The notes: generated from the sequence alone by a model not told the origin. A stretch of DNA of 64,000 bases from an alpha proteobacterium IMCC14465 (GCA_000293845.2 ALYF01000002.1:124001-188000), one strand, 5' to 3'; positions 1-10,887 are shown, numbered from the stretch's first letter. Numbers and translations are program-made.

Positions 1-504
1 GAAGAAGCGTTGCTCAAGCCTCGTCCCACTTATGGAACTGGCGCACTGCAAGAAACAAGGCCTGCGGCCGCGTTTGAGCAATTACGCTTTGCCGCTGAAA
101 ATAAAAAGCCCAAAATTTATTTGGCCGTATTGGGAGAACCCGCCGAATATACAGCGCGCTCCAACTTTGCGACAAACCTCTTCGCCGCTGGCGGCATAGA
201 AAGTCATCTTGGTTGTGGCGGCAATAATATAAATGCAATTATAGAGGACTTCACTTCTGAGGGCTTTTCTGTTGCCGTTATTTGCGGAACGGATACGGCT
301 TATCAAGAGCAAGCTGACACCTTGGCGCAAGGACTTGTTGACGCCGGATGTGCGCATGTCTGGCTAGCTGGAAAATACGCGTCTGATGCGATTAATGGCC
401 AAGTTTATATGGGCTGTGACACCATCTCTGTTTTGCAATCAACACTGAAGCTTTTAGGCATTTCTTTTGAAGAGGGCCACTCATATGAAGAGGTTCCGTC
501 ATGA
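1..504 (+). CDS. mutA: Methylmalonyl-CoA mutase small subunit, C-terminal part (cut by window edge)
   Basis: This is the non-catalytic small (beta) subunit of the heterodimeric B12-dependent mutase that interconverts methylmalonyl-CoA and succinyl-CoA. The reading frame is open from base 1, so the 5' end lies outside the window and only about 167 C-terminal residues are present. They resemble the cobalamin-binding-like fold of the small subunit, which carries no functional DxHxxG motif; none is visible here. The stop overlaps the mutB start in an ATGA arrangement, so the two are translationally coupled, as expected for an obligate heterodimer. The call rests on this junction plus the sequence; on its own the fragment would be less certain. 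Confidence 0.9.
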   Translation, partial: EEALLKPRPTYGTGALQETRPAAAFEQLRFAAENKKPKIYLAVLGEPAEYTARSNFATNLFAAGGIESHLGCGGNNINAIIEDFTSEGFSVAVICGTDTAYQEQADTLAQGLVDAGCAHVWLAGKYASDAINGQVYMGCDTISVLQSTLKLLGISFEEGHSYEEVPS

Positions 505-2693
505 GCCGTTTACCCGATTTTAGCAACATCGCTTTTAATGCTGACGCATCTATAGATATAGATAATCAGAAACAGGATTGGCAAGAAGCCATTACACAGA
601 ATAATGACCGCCAATCCCGAGAGACACCTGAAGGCCTGACTCTTAAAAGATTATACACTGAGGAAGACATCAAGGATTTACCGCATCTCGATGGCTATCC
701 GGGCATCCCGCCTTATATTCGCGGCCCCTATGCGACCATGTATGTCAACAAGCCTTGGACAGTTCGACAATATGCAGGCTTCTCAACTGCTGAAGCATCT
801 AATGCCTTTTATCGCCGCAATCTTAAATCAGGGCAAAAAGGACTCTCAGTTGCTTTCGACCTTGCCACCCATAGAGGTTATGACAGTGACCACCCGCGTG
901 TTGCTGGCGATGTCGGCATGGCGGGTGTCGCGATTGACTCGATTTATGATATGCGCATGTTATTTGATGGCATCCCGTTGGACGAGATGAGCGTTTCCAT
1001 GACCATGAATGGTGCGGTTTTGCCAATTATGGCGCTTTATATTACCGCCGCCGAGGAGCAAGGTGTCGGCCCTGAAAAACTTGCAGGCACTATTCAGAAT
1101 GACATTCTGAAAGAGTTTATGGTGCGGAATACTTATATTTATCCGCCGCGACCTTCAATGCGGATTATCTCAGATATTTTTGCCTATACGTCTGCCCATA
1201 TGCCGAAATTCAATTCGATTTCCATATCCGGCTATCACATGCAAGAAGCTGGCGCGACGGCTGACCTTGAGCTGGCTTACACACTCGCAGACGGCGTTGA
1301 ATATGTCCGCGCCGGTATGGATGCGGGGCTAGATATCGACACTTTTGCCCCGCGCATGTCTTTCTTCTGGGCGATTGGCATGGATTTCTTTATGGAAATT
1401 GCCAAAATGCGTGCGGGTCGGCTTTTATGGTCACAGCTCATGCAAGGGTTGGGAGCGAAAAACCCGAAATCTCTCGCGCTTAGAACGCACTGCCAGACAT
1501 CCGGCTGGAGCCTGACTGCGCAAGATATTTATAATAATATCACGCGCACATGCGTTGAAGCCATGGCTGCCACACAAGGCCATACCCAATCGCTACATAC
1601 AAATAGCTTTGATGAAGCCCTTGCCCTACCGACAGATTTTTCGGCACGAATTGCCAGAAATACCCAGTTGCTTTTACAAATGGAAAGTCGCACGACCAAT
1701 GTCATTGACCCGTGGGGTGGCAGTTATTTTGTCGAACGCTTGACCCATGATCTCGCCGCCAAAGCACTTGAACATATCAAAGAAGTTGAAGGCTCCGGAG
1801 GCATGACCAAGGCGATTGAACAAGGTCTCCCCAAAATGCGGATTGAAGAAGCCGCAGCCCATACACAAGCGCGCATTGATAGCGGTAAACAGACAGTTGT
1901 TGGCGTTAATAAATTCCGTCTCGCACAAGAAGATGATGTGGATGTGCTGAAAGTCGATAATAGCGCTGTACGTAAATCTCAGATTGAGCGCCTACAGAAA
2001 CTCAAAAGTGAACGCGACACACAAGCTGTCACTCAATCACTGGAAGCCCTCACGCAAGCCGCCAGCTCCGGTAATGGCAATTTATTAGCGCTTGCAGTTG
2101 ATGCCGCCCGCGCCAAGGCAACAGTCGGTGAGATTTCTGACGCTATGGAAAAAGCTTTCACCCGCCATGAAGCCAAGCCAAATGTCATTTCAGGCGTCTA
2201 TGCCAATAACTTTGGCAATGACAGTAAGGCCATTGTCGAGGTGCGTGATATGGTTTCACGCTTTACTGAAAGACAAGGCTGTAAACCCTCAATATATATA
2301 GCTAAAATTGGTCAGGATGGTCATGACCGTGGGCAGAAAGTCGTCGCGACAGCTTTTGCTGATTTAGGCTTTGATGTGATTGTTGGCCCGCTTTTCCAGA
2401 CACCGGCCGAAGCCGCCGAAGATGCTATTGAAGGGGGCGCGCATGCCATTGGTGTGAGTTCCCTTGCTGCAGGACATTTAACACTTGTACCAGAATTACG
2501 TGATGAGCTGAATTCACGTAATCGGCAGGATATTATGGTGATTGTCGGTGGTGTTATTCCGCCGCAGGATTTCAATGCGCTATATAAGGCCGGCGCAAAA
2601 GCAATATTCCCGCCCGGTTCTGTTATTCCCGATGCAGCGAAAACATTGCTGAGCGAACTTTCAGCACATCTTGGGCATAATGAACGCCCCTAA
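501..2693 (+). CDS. mutB: Methylmalonyl-CoA mutase large (catalytic) subunit
   Basis: The 730-residue protein has the length of full catalytic mutase subunits. The N-terminal two thirds is the substrate-binding TIM barrel, with the family's PYxRGP-type entry near residue 70 and the [15 protein letters not shown] stretch near 115. The C-terminal cobalamin domain starts near residue 595 and contains GQDGHDRG, in which His608 is the expected lower axial ligand of cobalt (DxHxxG). It completes propionyl-CoA breakdown, feeding succinyl-CoA into the TCA cycle. The start overlaps the mutA stop by four bases. The gene ends about 30 bases before convergent tesB and no clear terminator is visible in that gap. 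Mutase chaperone MeaB and propionyl-CoA carboxylase are not in this window. Confidence 0.97.
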   Translation: MSRLPDFSNIAFNADASIDIDNQKQDWQEAITQNNDRQSRETPEGLTLKRLYTEEDIKDLPHLDGYPGIPPYIRGPYATMYVNKPWTVRQYAGFSTAEASNAFYRRNLKSGQKGLSVAFDLATHRGYDSDHPRVAGDVGMAGVAIDSIYDMRMLFDGIPLDEMSVSMTMNGAVLPIMALYITAAEEQGVGPEKLAGTIQNDILKEFMVRNTYIYPPRPSMRIISDIFAYTSAHMPKFNSISISGYHMQEAGATADLELAYTLADGVEYVRAGMDAGLDIDTFAPRMSFFWAIGMDFFMEIAKMRAGRLLWSQLMQGLGAKNPKSLALRTHCQTSGWSLTAQDIYNNITRTCVEAMAATQGHTQSLHTNSFDEALALPTDFSARIARNTQLLLQMESRTTNVIDPWGGSYFVERLTHDLAAKALEHIKEVEGSGGMTKAIEQGLPKMRIEEAAAHTQARIDSGKQTVVGVNKFRLAQEDDVDVLKVDNSAVRKSQIERLQKLKSERDTQAVTQSLEALTQAASSGNGNLLALAVDAARAKATVGEISDAMEKAFTRHEAKPNVISGVYANNFGNDSKAIVEVRDMVSRFTERQGCKPSIYIAKIGQDGHDRGQKVVATAFADLGFDVIVGPLFQTPAEAAEDAIEGGAHAIGVSSLAAGHLTLVPELRDELNSRNRQDIMVIVGGVIPPQDFNALYKAGAKAIFPPGSVIPDAAKTLLSELSAHLGHNERP

Positions 2694-2723
2694 TTTTGGT
2701 AAAAGCCATAAGCGCTATCGCGT

Positions 2724-3578
2724 CTAACCTCTTTCGCGCATAAGACCTTCTTGACAGGCCGAGGCGACGAGTTTGCCATCACGCGTATAGATAGAGGCAA
2801 AATTCAGCCCACGCCCTGCGCCAGTAACTGGCGAGTGTTGCGAGAACAGCAGCCATTCATCAATCTTATAAGGGTGATAAAACCACAAGGCATGATCAAG
2901 GCTGGCAGTTTGAATGTCGACGTTCATATAATCTTTGCCATGAACCCGCAGGCCACTATCCAGCAGAGTAAGGTCAGACATGTATGTCAGCACCAGCCTT
3001 TGATGGTCAATATCATTTGGGATGGTTTCATCAATTAGCCGGATCCAAACATTATTCAGCGATTTAATCGGCTTCGGATCGAGAAGATCCATCGGTGTGA
3101 CAGGGCGAACTTCATAAGCGCGTTTGCGCAGAATATTTTCCCGAAACTCCTCAGGTATATTATCAATAATATCCGTCTGTAATTCTTGAAGCGATTTCAG
3201 CGTTTCGGGTGCAGGAACATCCGGCATCTCATCAGCGTGCTCTAATCCAGTTTCCTCAACCTGAAAAGACAGCGCCATATTTAAGATTTGCTTACCATTT
3301 TGAATAGCTGTGACGCGGCGGCTGGAAAAACTTCTACCATCACGGGCGACATCAACATCATAAATAATTGGCTTAGACCGGTCGCCCGGGCGCAAGAAAT
3401 AAGCATGAAGGGAGTGGCATGGTCTGTTTTCAACCGTCTGAGAAGCAGCTGAAAGGCCTTGGGCAATCACCTGCCCGCCATAGACACGACCTGTACCACC
3501 TTGCGGTGTGTGACCGCGAAACATCAAATCATCAAGTTGTTCAATATCGAGAATGTTTTTAAGGCTGACAATCCCCAT
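2724..3578 (-). CDS. tesB: Acyl-CoA thioesterase II
   Basis: This 284-residue protein matches the length of E. coli TesB (286) and has the double hot-dog layout. GRVYGGQVIAQ near residue 30 lies in the first hot dog. ASLDHALWFY near residue 228 carries the Asp, and a downstream Thr/Ser and ACQEGLMR near residue 275 carry the other positions of the Asp-Thr-Gln catalytic set. It hydrolyses medium and long acyl-CoAs to free acid plus CoA. It lies 12 bases downstream of sufA on the same strand and could be co-transcribed with the suf genes, although it has no evident role in cluster assembly. It converges with mutB. Confidence 0.93.
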   Translation of the reverse strand: MGIVSLKNILDIEQLDDLMFRGHTPQGGTGRVYGGQVIAQGLSAASQTVENRPCHSLHAYFLRPGDRSKPIIYDVDVARDGRSFSSRRVTAIQNGKQILNMALSFQVEETGLEHADEMPDVPAPETLKSLQELQTDIIDNIPEEFRENILRKRAYEVRPVTPMDLLDPKPIKSLNNVWIRLIDETIPNDIDHQRLVLTYMSDLTLLDSGLRVHGKDYMNVDIQTASLDHALWFYHPYKIDEWLLFSQHSPVTGAGRGLNFASIYTRDGKLVASACQEGLMRERG

Positions 3579-3590
3579 TTTATTCTTTCT

Positions 3591-3962
3591 TTAAATTTCT
3601 GTTTTTGCAGGCGTCAGGGTAACGCTTTCTCCACAGCCGCATGCGTCAGTTTGATTGGGATTGTTGAACACAAATCCCGAGGCAAGTTTATCCGTTTGAA
3701 AATCCATTTCTGTTCCAATCAAAAACAGAACGGCTTTCAGATCGACAAGAACCGTGACACCTTTATCTTCAACAACCTCATCCTGAGGCATGATTTCGGT
3801 GGCATATTCCATTGTGTATTCCATGCCTGCGCAACCTGCATTTTTCAGGCCGAGGCGAACACCCAAATAATTTTCATCCGATTGCGCCATAATATGCTTT
3901 ACGCGCGCGGCAGCGGCATCTGTCAAAGAGATTGTTTTTGGTAATTGTAGCGTCTGGTTCAT
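3591..3962 (-). CDS. sufA: A-type Fe-S carrier (SufA/ErpA family)
   Basis: This small scaffold or carrier protein of 123 residues receives clusters from SufBCD and passes them to apo-proteins. The three ligand cysteines of the A-type family are present: Cys44 in NAGCAGMEY and the C-terminal pair Cys108 and Cys110 in ACGCGES. It is the last Fe-S gene of the minus-strand suf operon, 15 bases after sufT. The family includes IscA, SufA, ErpA and NifIscA, and sequence alone does not separate them well; I use sufA because of its position. Nothing looks damaged. Confidence 0.93.
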   Translation of the reverse strand: MNQTLQLPKTISLTDAAAARVKHIMAQSDENYLGVRLGLKNAGCAGMEYTMEYATEIMPQDEVVEDKGVTVLVDLKAVLFLIGTEMDFQTDKLASGFVFNNPNQTDACGCGESVTLTPAKTEI

Positions 3963-3977
3963 AATCTACCCCTATAC

Positions 3978-4442
3978 CTAAAACATATTCAGTGCAACTC
4001 GGGCTTCATCCGTCATGCGACTTGGTTCCCATGGTGGTTCAAAAACCATATTAACCTTCACATCACCAATACCATCAAGCGCACTCACAGCATCTTGCAC
4101 CCAAACCGGCATTTGCTCAGCAACCGGACAACCCGGCGCGGTGAGAGTCATATCAATATTAACGTCCCTATCATCCGTAACCTCGACGCGGTAAATCAAG
4201 CCAAGCTCATAAATATCAACCGGAATTTCAGGGTCATAAACGCTTTTAAGCGCCCCAACAATTTCATCTGTCAAGGCGTGCATCTCTGGAGACATCTCGG
4301 AGGCTGCTGGCTGTTCAGCACTTTCAGCTGGCGCATCAGAAACTGATGCATCATCCGCTAAATTCCCAGATATATCTTTTGATATTTCTGGAGACGTATC
4401 AATAACCGGCATCTCTTTATCTGGTGTGCTCTCAGACATCAT
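3978..4442 (-). CDS. sufT: SufT-type Fe-S maturation protein (MIP18/DUF59 family)
   Basis: The C-terminal part from about residue 55 is a MIP18/DUF59 domain, with DPEIPVDIYELGLIY at residues 70-84 and the reactive cysteine of TAPGCP at Cys105. These proteins assist late Fe-S cluster insertion and are standard members of alphaproteobacterial suf operons. The first 55 residues are an acidic, Ser/Ala/Pro-rich tail without predicted fold. The first two codons are both ATG and either could be the start. The gene lies one base after sufS and 15 bases before sufA. A separate phenylacetate-pathway PaaD role is unlikely given the neighbours. Confidence 0.92.
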   Translation of the reverse strand: MMSESTPDKEMPVIDTSPEISKDISGNLADDASVSDAPAESAEQPAASEMSPEMHALTDEIVGALKSVYDPEIPVDIYELGLIYRVEVTDDRDVNIDMTLTAPGCPVAEQMPVWVQDAVSALDGIGDVKVNMVFEPPWEPSRMTDEARVALNMF

Positions 4443-4443
4443 C

Positions 4444-5685
4444 TCACCCGAAAAAACTTATCGCTTTGTGAATAGACTCGACCAAGGAGTCAATTTCATC
4501 TCGCGTATTATACATAGCAAAAGAGGCACGCGCTGTCGCCGTCACCCCAAATCGATTCATCAAAGGCTGTGCGCAATGATGCCCTGCACGAACAGCGACA
4601 CCTGAACGGTCAACAACAGTCGCCAAATCATGCGGGTGAATATCTTTAATCGTGAAAGAAATCACACTGCCCTTTTCAGGCGCCGTTCCCATAATTGTCA
4701 GATTATTAATCTCGGTCATTTTGCGGGTTGCGTATTCTAGAAGGTCATGTTCATGCGCCGCAATTTCTTTGCGCCCATAGCTTTCAATATACCGCAAAGC
4801 AGCACCTAGGCCGATGACCTCCAAAATTGGCGGCGTTCCGGCTTCAAATTTATGAGGCAAATCACCATAAGTGACATTATCCAAGGTCACTTCTCGTATC
4901 ATTTCTCCGCCACCACGATAAGGACGCATCTTATTCAGATATTCGGCCTTGCCGTATAAAGCCCCAATACCTGAAGGGCCATAAAGTTTATGACCAGACA
5001 GGACGTAAAAATCACAGTCAAGGTCTTGCACATCGGTTTCAAGATGCACAGCGCCCTGACAGCCATCCACCAGAACCGGCGCATCATATGCGTGCGCAAG
5101 ACGGATAATTTCTTTCATTGGGGTAATCGTGCCGAGCGCATTTGACATTTGTGTCAAAGCCACGAATTTTGTTTTCGGGCCAAGGAGGTTTTTATAATCC
5201 TCCATATCAAACGACCCATCATCATGGACGCGCACCCACTTAATCACCGCGCCTTTATGCTCACGCAGATAATGCCAAGGCACAATATTAGAGTGATGCT
5301 CCATCTCAGAGAGAATAATCTCGTCTCCCTCCCCGATATGGTCAGCGCCATAGCATTGCGCGACAAGGTTCAACGCATCTGTCGCACCGCCCGTGAAAAT
5401 AACTTCTTCGAGAGATGGCGCATTCAAGAAACGGCGCACATCTTCACGCGCCACTTCAAAATCATCCGTGGCTTTATTAGAAAGGTAATGCAGGCCTCTA
5501 TGCACATTCGCATAGCCAGACGTCATGGCCTCATTCATCGCATTCATCACCTGAAGTGGCTTTTGCGCTGAGGCGGCATTATCAAGATAAATAAGAGGCT
5601 TGCCATAAACCTCCATGGACAGGATTGGAAAATCTGCCCGGACTTTGTCAACATTATAAGCCGCACTCGCCGCACTTATTGTCAT
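4444..5685 (-). CDS. sufS: Cysteine desulfurase SufS (group II)
   Basis: This PLP enzyme takes sulfur from L-cysteine for cluster assembly. With the start used here it has 413 residues. SGHKLYGPSGIGALYG holds the PLP lysine (about Lys233) and RAGHHCAQPLM holds the persulfide cysteine (about Cys371); RxGHHCA is the group II (SufS/CsdA) signature, separating it from the IscS-like gene upstream. Starts at GTG 5712 and ATG 5703 are also in frame; ATG 5685 puts the start about ten residues before the VDKVRADFPIL stretch that opens known SufS proteins. The longer starts would overlap the end of sufD. SufE or SufU, its usual sulfur-accepting partner, is not in the window. Confidence 0.95.
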   Translation of the reverse strand: MTISAASAAYNVDKVRADFPILSMEVYGKPLIYLDNAASAQKPLQVMNAMNEAMTSGYANVHRGLHYLSNKATDDFEVAREDVRRFLNAPSLEEVIFTGGATDALNLVAQCYGADHIGEGDEIILSEMEHHSNIVPWHYLREHKGAVIKWVRVHDDGSFDMEDYKNLLGPKTKFVALTQMSNALGTITPMKEIIRLAHAYDAPVLVDGCQGAVHLETDVQDLDCDFYVLSGHKLYGPSGIGALYGKAEYLNKMRPYRGGGEMIREVTLDNVTYGDLPHKFEAGTPPILEVIGLGAALRYIESYGRKEIAAHEHDLLEYATRKMTEINNLTIMGTAPEKGSVISFTIKDIHPHDLATVVDRSGVAVRAGHHCAQPLMNRFGVTATARASFAMYNTRDEIDSLVESIHKAISFFG

Positions 5686-5704
5686 TACGTCTGCTTCCTG
5701 CATC

Positions 5705-6919
5705 TTACGCACTCTTCTTTAAATATGTCTCAACGCGCTTTGATAGGTTTTCCTGCAAGGTCGCCCCTGCTGCAAAATCATCAAGGCGCCCTAATATTTC
5801 AGCAATAAAACCTTCGACCAGCATAACCCGCGCCGCCGTCTCCCCAATGCCGCGGCTCCGCAAAAAGAACAAAGCCTCATGGTCAATCTCACCAATCGCG
5901 GACCCATGCGCACAGGCAACATCATCCGCATAAATTTCAAGCTCAGGCTTCACATTCATCATCGCCTCAGTCGACAGCATCAGCGCATCTGATTTTTGCG
6001 TGGCCTCAACCCTTTGCGCATCTTCATGGACAATCACCTTGCCTTGAAAAATACCGCAAGCTTCATCATCTAAAATGGTTCTGGCAACCGTATCGCTCGT
6101 CGTATCGGGGCTAAGATGGTTCAAGCGTGTTGTTACATCAATATGCTGCTTACCGCCCGAAAGGAGCGCTGTCGCAAGACCGGCATGACTTCCAGGTGCA
6201 TTAAACGTCACCCGCGTTTCAAGACGCCCGAGACCACCTGACAAACTAACAGCAACATTATGATAATGCGCCTGAGCATCCAAAGACACGCGGTTGAGCA
6301 GCAAAGAAACTTGCGTATCCTCCGCCTGATGCAGACGCAAATGACGAAGCATGCTGTCTTCAGCTTGATAAATGTCACTCACCAACTGCGTATGTCCCCA
6401 GCCACTATGGCTCTCAAGAAGCGTCAGACTTGCCCCTGCCGCAAGCCGAAAAATAATACGGACAAAAGATGCTTCTTCGGCGGCGGTATTATGAAAATGA
6501 ATTTCCAAGGGTCGGTCAATCACACCAGTAACATCAATCACAATGCCGGTTTCGAGATGCGCAAGATTAGAATAAAGCAACGGGTCAGTCATGTCGTCAT
6601 CCGATTGCTTAACAAGTTCAGGATGCGCGATAAGCGCATCAATCGTTAGGCCTTCAGGCAAATCTTCTACATCTGACAAAAGCCCATTGATGAAAGTCAA
6701 TTGTGTCGCGTCATCAACACCGCATGTCAGATTTTCAAGTGGCACGTCTTCGGACAGCTCAAGCGGCTGGTTTTGAAAGGAAGCGGGCAAGCGTGCCGAG
6801 AGATCGGTATAGTGCCAATCTTCGTTCCTTTTATTCGGCCAGCCTTGCGCCGCGAAAATATCTTTCGCTTCCTGCTGCATAGAGTTGAAAAGAGAATTGA
6901 AACTGGACATGGCTTCCAT
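5705..6919 (-). CDS. sufD: Fe-S scaffold subunit SufD
   Basis: SufD pairs with SufB and SufC2 to form the SufBC2D scaffold on which clusters are built. The 404-residue protein shows the right-handed beta-helix composition of the family and the conserved C-terminal region, with CAHGSAIGEID near residue 345 followed by FFLRSRGIGETAARVMLVEGF. In this last motif SufD proteins keep the helical segment that contacts SufC. The start (ATG 6919) immediately follows the sufC stop; a second ATG three codons in is equally possible. It sits between sufC and sufS in the same operon. Confidence 0.95.
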   Translation of the reverse strand: MEAMSSFNSLFNSMQQEAKDIFAAQGWPNKRNEDWHYTDLSARLPASFQNQPLELSEDVPLENLTCGVDDATQLTFINGLLSDVEDLPEGLTIDALIAHPELVKQSDDDMTDPLLYSNLAHLETGIVIDVTGVIDRPLEIHFHNTAAEEASFVRIIFRLAAGASLTLLESHSGWGHTQLVSDIYQAEDSMLRHLRLHQAEDTQVSLLLNRVSLDAQAHYHNVAVSLSGGLGRLETRVTFNAPGSHAGLATALLSGGKQHIDVTTRLNHLSPDTTSDTVARTILDDEACGIFQGKVIVHEDAQRVEATQKSDALMLSTEAMMNVKPELEIYADDVACAHGSAIGEIDHEALFFLRSRGIGETAARVMLVEGFIAEILGRLDDFAAGATLQENLSKRVETYLKKSA

Positions 6920-7681
6920 CTAGGCCACCACCTCACCAATATAATCCGCATAGCCGGATTTCTCGAGCTCCAATGCCAATTCCGGCGATCCTGTTTTGAC
7001 AATCTGCCCACCGGCAAGAATATGCACAATATCAGGTTTGATATAATCAAGTAGACGTTGATAATGCGTTATAACTAGCATACCTCGTTGTGCGTCACGC
7101 ATCGCACTCACACCCTCGGCAACTGTTTTCAAAGCATCAATATCCAGCCCACTATCGGTTTCATCAAGTATCGCCATGGTGGGCTCAAGCACGGACATTT
7201 GCAGAATTTCATTCCGCTTTTTCTCGCCACCAGAAAAACCGACATTAAGAGGTCGCTTGAGCATGTCATCATCAAGACGCAACGCCTTAGCCTTATCACG
7301 TACAAAACGCAGGAAACTCGCTGCATCCATTTCGTCTTCGCCGCGTCCACGACGCACAGCATTTACCGATGTTTTCAAAAAGGTCATATTTGTGACGCCG
7401 GGAATTTCAAGCGGGTATTGAAAAGCAAGAAACAAACCGGCAATGGCTCTGTCCTCGGGATTCATTTCCGCAAGACTGACGCCATTCAGCAGAATATCAC
7501 CTTGCGTAATCTCGTAACCATCGCGCCCCGCCAGCACATAAGAAAGTGTGGATTTGCCCGAACCATTCGGCCCCATAATGGCATGCACCTCACCAGCCGA
7601 AATGCTCAAATTCAAACCTTTAAGAATTTCAGTTTCGCCGACAGAAACGTGAAGATTTTTAATTTCAAGTAACGCACTCAT
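6920..7681 (-). CDS. sufC: Fe-S assembly ATPase SufC
   Basis: SufC is the ABC-type ATPase of the SufBC2D complex and has no membrane partner. All ATPase motifs are intact in 253 residues: Walker [10 protein letters not shown] at 37-45, Q-loop Gln88, signature FSGGEKKR at 149-156, Walker B with DE at about 173-174, and switch His206. The start overlaps the sufB stop by four bases (ATGA) and its stop abuts the sufD start, so translation of B, C and D is tightly coupled. Confidence 0.97.
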   Translation of the reverse strand: MSALLEIKNLHVSVGETEILKGLNLSISAGEVHAIMGPNGSGKSTLSYVLAGRDGYEITQGDILLNGVSLAEMNPEDRAIAGLFLAFQYPLEIPGVTNMTFLKTSVNAVRRGRGEDEMDAASFLRFVRDKAKALRLDDDMLKRPLNVGFSGGEKKRNEILQMSVLEPTMAILDETDSGLDIDALKTVAEGVSAMRDAQRGMLVITHYQRLLDYIKPDIVHILAGGQIVKTGSPELALELEKSGYADYIGEVVA

Positions 7682-9162
7682 CCGACGCTTCCTTCCAGTG
7701 ATATGCCGACCAGCTTTTGCGCTTCAACGGCAAACTCCATAGGCAGATGTTGCAAAACGTCTTTACAAAAACCGTTCACGATAAGAGACACGGCTTCTTC
7801 AGCATCCAACCCGCGTTGCTGACAATAGAAAAGCTGATCATCGCTAATTTTGGATGTTGTGGCCTCATGCTCCAAAATAGCTGAAGGGTTTTTCGTTTCG
7901 ATATAAGGCACGGTATGTGCCGAGCAGGTATCGCCAATAAGCAGGCTGTCACATTGGGTAAAATTACGCGCCTTATCGGCTTTACGATGCACACTTACCT
8001 GCCCGCGATAGGCATTGGATGACTTACCGGCAGAGATACCTTTGGAAATAATCCGGCTGGATGTGTTCTTGCCAAGATGAATCATTTTCGTGCCGCTATC
8101 TATTTGCTGGTGATTATTGCCAATAGCAATGGAATAGAACTCACCAACCGTATTATCACCGCGCAAAATACAAGACGGGTATTTCCAAGTAACGGCTGAC
8201 CCTGTCTCAACCTGTGTCCATGAAATTTTGGCATTATTCTCGCGGCAATCACCCCGCTTGGTGACAAAATTATAAATACCGCCGCGACCTTCTTCATCGC
8301 CGGGATACCAGTTCTGAACCGTGGAATATTTAATCTCGGCATCCTCAAGCGCGACCAGCTCAACAACTGCGGCATGAAGTTGGTTCTCATCCCGCATCGG
8401 TGCGGTACAGCCTTCAAGATAGCTGACATATGAACCTTTATCGGCAATCAGAAGCGTGCGTTCAAACTGCCCTGTATTCGGCTCATTAATTCGGAAATAA
8501 GTCGACAGCTCCATCGGGCAGCGCGTATTAGGCGGAATGTAAACAAAGGAACCGTCAGAAAAAACAGCCGAGTTCAATGCCGTAAAATAATTATCAGATT
8601 TAGGCACAACTGTGCCGAGATATTTCTTCACCAAATCAGGATGGTCTTTCACGGCTTCGGAGAAAGAACAGAAAATAACCCCCGCAGCGGCCAGCTCTTC
8701 TTTGAATGTTGTGGCAACAGATACGCTGTCAAAAACAGCATCCACCGCTACGCGGTTTTTCACACCGGCAAGGACTTCCTGCTCAAAAAGCGGAATACCA
8801 AGCTTTTCATATGTGCGGAGCAATTCGGGGTCGACCTCATCAAGACTTTCAGGTCGGTCATCCATGCTTTTGGGCGCGGAATAGTAATATAAATCCTGAT
8901 AATCAATCTGCGGATAATTCACCATTGCCCAATCAGGCTCGCTCATGGTCAACCAGCGTTCAAACGCATCCAGCCGCCATTCAAGCAACCATTCCGGCTC
9001 TTCTTTTTTCGCCGAAATAAATCTGATGATATCCTCATTCAGACCCTTGGGTGCTTTCTCACTGTCAATATCGGTGGAGAAGCCGTATTTATACTTCTCA
9101 CCCGCGAGGCTCTGAACCTTATCGACGGTTTCTTTTTCAATAGTTTCTTTTGCCTGACTCAT
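7678..9162 (-). CDS. sufB: Fe-S scaffold subunit SufB
   Basis: SufB is the scaffold subunit that receives sulfur and carries the nascent cluster. The 494-residue length and strongly conserved blocks are typical: [12 protein letters not shown]-type region near residue 212, YLEGCTAP near 255, the KRG(D)[25 protein letters not shown]-type core near 310-335, and a C-terminal [15 protein letters not shown]. It starts four bases after the stop of the upstream desulfurase gene and overlaps sufC. Together with the adjacent iscS-like and iscR genes it forms the standard alphaproteobacterial operon head. Confidence 0.97.
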   Translation of the reverse strand: MSQAKETIEKETVDKVQSLAGEKYKYGFSTDIDSEKAPKGLNEDIIRFISAKKEEPEWLLEWRLDAFERWLTMSEPDWAMVNYPQIDYQDLYYYSAPKSMDDRPESLDEVDPELLRTYEKLGIPLFEQEVLAGVKNRVAVDAVFDSVSVATTFKEELAAAGVIFCSFSEAVKDHPDLVKKYLGTVVPKSDNYFTALNSAVFSDGSFVYIPPNTRCPMELSTYFRINEPNTGQFERTLLIADKGSYVSYLEGCTAPMRDENQLHAAVVELVALEDAEIKYSTVQNWYPGDEEGRGGIYNFVTKRGDCRENNAKISWTQVETGSAVTWKYPSCILRGDNTVGEFYSIAIGNNHQQIDSGTKMIHLGKNTSSRIISKGISAGKSSNAYRGQVSVHRKADKARNFTQCDSLLIGDTCSAHTVPYIETKNPSAILEHEATTSKISDDQLFYCQQRGLDAEEAVSLIVNGFCKDVLQHLPMEFAVEAQKLVGISLEGSVG

Positions 9163-9166
9163 GACG

Positions 9167-10330
9167 CTATATCCGGTTCTCTAATTTAAGTTGGGATTGA
9201 AGTTGAGGTTGAGAAAGGTCGATGTGACCTTTCAGGGCTGAAATTAATTGGCTGACATCCGAGGCGGTATTGGACATCCCTAAACTGATACGTATAGTAC
9301 CCTCTAATAGATTGTGTGCCACGCCCATTGCTTCAAGGACATGACTCCGCGTCACCTTGCCGCTGGAACAGGCCGCACCTGAACTCACAGCAATACCAGC
9401 CAAATCGAGTGACATAATCATGGTTTCTGCACGCATATTCGGCAAGGCAAAACAACTCGTATTTGGCAGACGCGAGGTTTGCGTGGCAAAAATAGCAATA
9501 GCGGGAAAAGACTCCACAAGCTGACACTCCATATCATCGCGTAACACCGATAATTGGGCGAAAGCCCCAAGATTTTCTTTTGCAAGCCGTGCCGCAAGAC
9601 CAAAACCGGCACATCCGGCAAGGTTTTCTGTTCCCGCACGACGGCGCAGCTCTTGTCCGCCGCCTTTAATCAGCGGGTTGAGAATAATACCGTCCCGCAC
9701 AACCAATGCGCCGACACCTGCCGCACCGCCGATTTTATGAGCAGATAGGCTGAGCATATCAATATTCATATCGCCCATGGATAAGGGGATTTTTCCCGCC
9801 GCTTGAATTGCATCACAGAAAAACAAACTGCCATGCGCCCGAACCATAGCGCCAATTTCGCTCATTGGCTGAACGACGCCTGTCTCATTATTTGCCGCCA
9901 TCACAACAACCAATGCGGGGGATGGGTCTTCAAGAGCAATCGCCAGCGCGGCTAAATCGACCACACCTTGTTCCGAAACAGGAAGCTGTGTCACAGAAAT
10001 ATCAACATCATCAAGCGGCGCCAAAACAGCCGCATGCTCAATGGAAGACACAAGAATGCGTTTAATATAACCTGCAGGGGCTTTTCGGGTTTGAAGTGCC
10101 AGATTACAGGCTTCTGTTCCCCCACCTGTGAAAATCACCCCACCGGCTTCGCCCTCCACAAATCTTGCGATATTTTCGCGCGCCACCTCTAAAAACTGTC
10201 TGGCTTTGCGTCCCTCAGCATGAACAGAGGAGGCATTACCGCCTATCTGAAGCACTTCAGACATTGTATCCAACACTTCCGGTCTCATCGGGACGGTTGC
10301 ATTATGATCTAGATAAACGCGCCGGGTCAT
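9167..10330 (-). CDS. IscS/NifS-like cysteine desulfurase (group I)
   Basis: This is a second PLP-dependent cysteine desulfurase, 387 residues, in the same operon as SufS. The PLP lysine is Lys199 in SLSAHKIGG and the persulfide cysteine is Cys321 in [10 protein letters not shown], inside the longer flexible loop that marks group I (IscS/NifS) enzymes. Its start overlaps the iscR stop by four bases and sufB follows after four bases. Alphaproteobacterial suf operons often keep this gene beside iscR; whether it feeds SufBCD, tRNA thiolation or both cannot be read from the sequence, so I give no firm symbol. Confidence 0.93.
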   Translation of the reverse strand: MTRRVYLDHNATVPMRPEVLDTMSEVLQIGGNASSVHAEGRKARQFLEVARENIARFVEGEAGGVIFTGGGTEACNLALQTRKAPAGYIKRILVSSIEHAAVLAPLDDVDISVTQLPVSEQGVVDLAALAIALEDPSPALVVVMAANNETGVVQPMSEIGAMVRAHGSLFFCDAIQAAGKIPLSMGDMNIDMLSLSAHKIGGAAGVGALVVRDGIILNPLIKGGGQELRRRAGTENLAGCAGFGLAARLAKENLGAFAQLSVLRDDMECQLVESFPAIAIFATQTSRLPNTSCFALPNMRAETMIMSLDLAGIAVSSGAACSSGKVTRSHVLEAMGVAHNLLEGTIRISLGMSNTASDVSQLISALKGHIDLSQPQLQSQLKLENRI

Positions 10331-10809
10331 GACAGAGACGCCGAAATTTGAGCAGACGCGCTAGACGGCTTGCTTGTATTGCCTGAAATCACATCATTCA
10401 GCGAGACGCTGTTTAAAAACCCGTCTATCTGATGAGTTAAATCGGCCCATAAATCATGCGTCAAACAACGCGCATGGCCCTTCAAACATCCATCGGATGT
10501 CTGACAGCGCGTGATATCAACAACTTCCTCAACACTTGAGATAATATCACCAATCCAAATTTCTTCCGGTGGGCGCGATAGGCGAAATCCACCATGTGCG
10601 CCTCTAACACTTTCAACAAGGCCGAATTTTCTGAGATCTTGAAAGATTTGCTCAAGATAGGGCTGAGATATTTGCTGACGCTCGGAAATAGCTGTCAAAG
10701 CAACCGGCTTTGAGACCCCAGCCGCATCGCATGCTTTATCTGCATCGTAATGCTGCGCAAGGTCAGTCATGGCCATAACGGCGTATCTTCCGCGCGTGGA
10801 TAATTTCAT
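10327..10809 (-). CDS. iscR: Rrf2-family Fe-S regulator IscR
   Basis: This 160-residue regulator has an N-terminal winged helix (MKLSTRGRYAVMAM start and the QPYLEQIFQDLRKFGLVES recognition and dimer region). The cluster-binding loop carries Cys102, Cys108, Cys115 and His118, matching the three Cys plus one His that hold the [2Fe-2S] cluster of IscR. It is the first gene of the suf operon and probably represses it when the cell is cluster-replete. An IscR-like operator lies over the promoter upstream (10896-10920). Intact cluster ligands argue against an unrelated Rrf2 role such as NsrR; RirA also has three Cys, but the His and the spacing favour IscR. Confidence 0.93.
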   Translation of the reverse strand: MKLSTRGRYAVMAMTDLAQHYDADKACDAAGVSKPVALTAISERQQISQPYLEQIFQDLRKFGLVESVRGAHGGFRLSRPPEEIWIGDIISSVEEVVDITRCQTSDGCLKGHARCLTHDLWADLTHQIDGFLNSVSLNDVISGNTSKPSSASAQISASLS

Positions 10810-10887
10810 AACCCTATGTTCCTACAAATAAATTATTAAAAAGCTTGATTTTCAGGGTCTGGTCTGTGCTAAACAAACTTCAACATT

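Noticed and set aside
2694-2723. Terminator between mutB and tesB
   Set aside because: No stem with a T-run in the 30-base gap.
3459-3944. 161-residue plus-strand open frame opposite tesB/sufA
   Set aside because: Antisense shadow of two clear genes with intact motifs; no family resemblance.
7088-7672. 194-residue plus-strand open frame opposite sufC
   Set aside because: SufC has every ATPase motif; the opposite frame is a by-product of its codon use.
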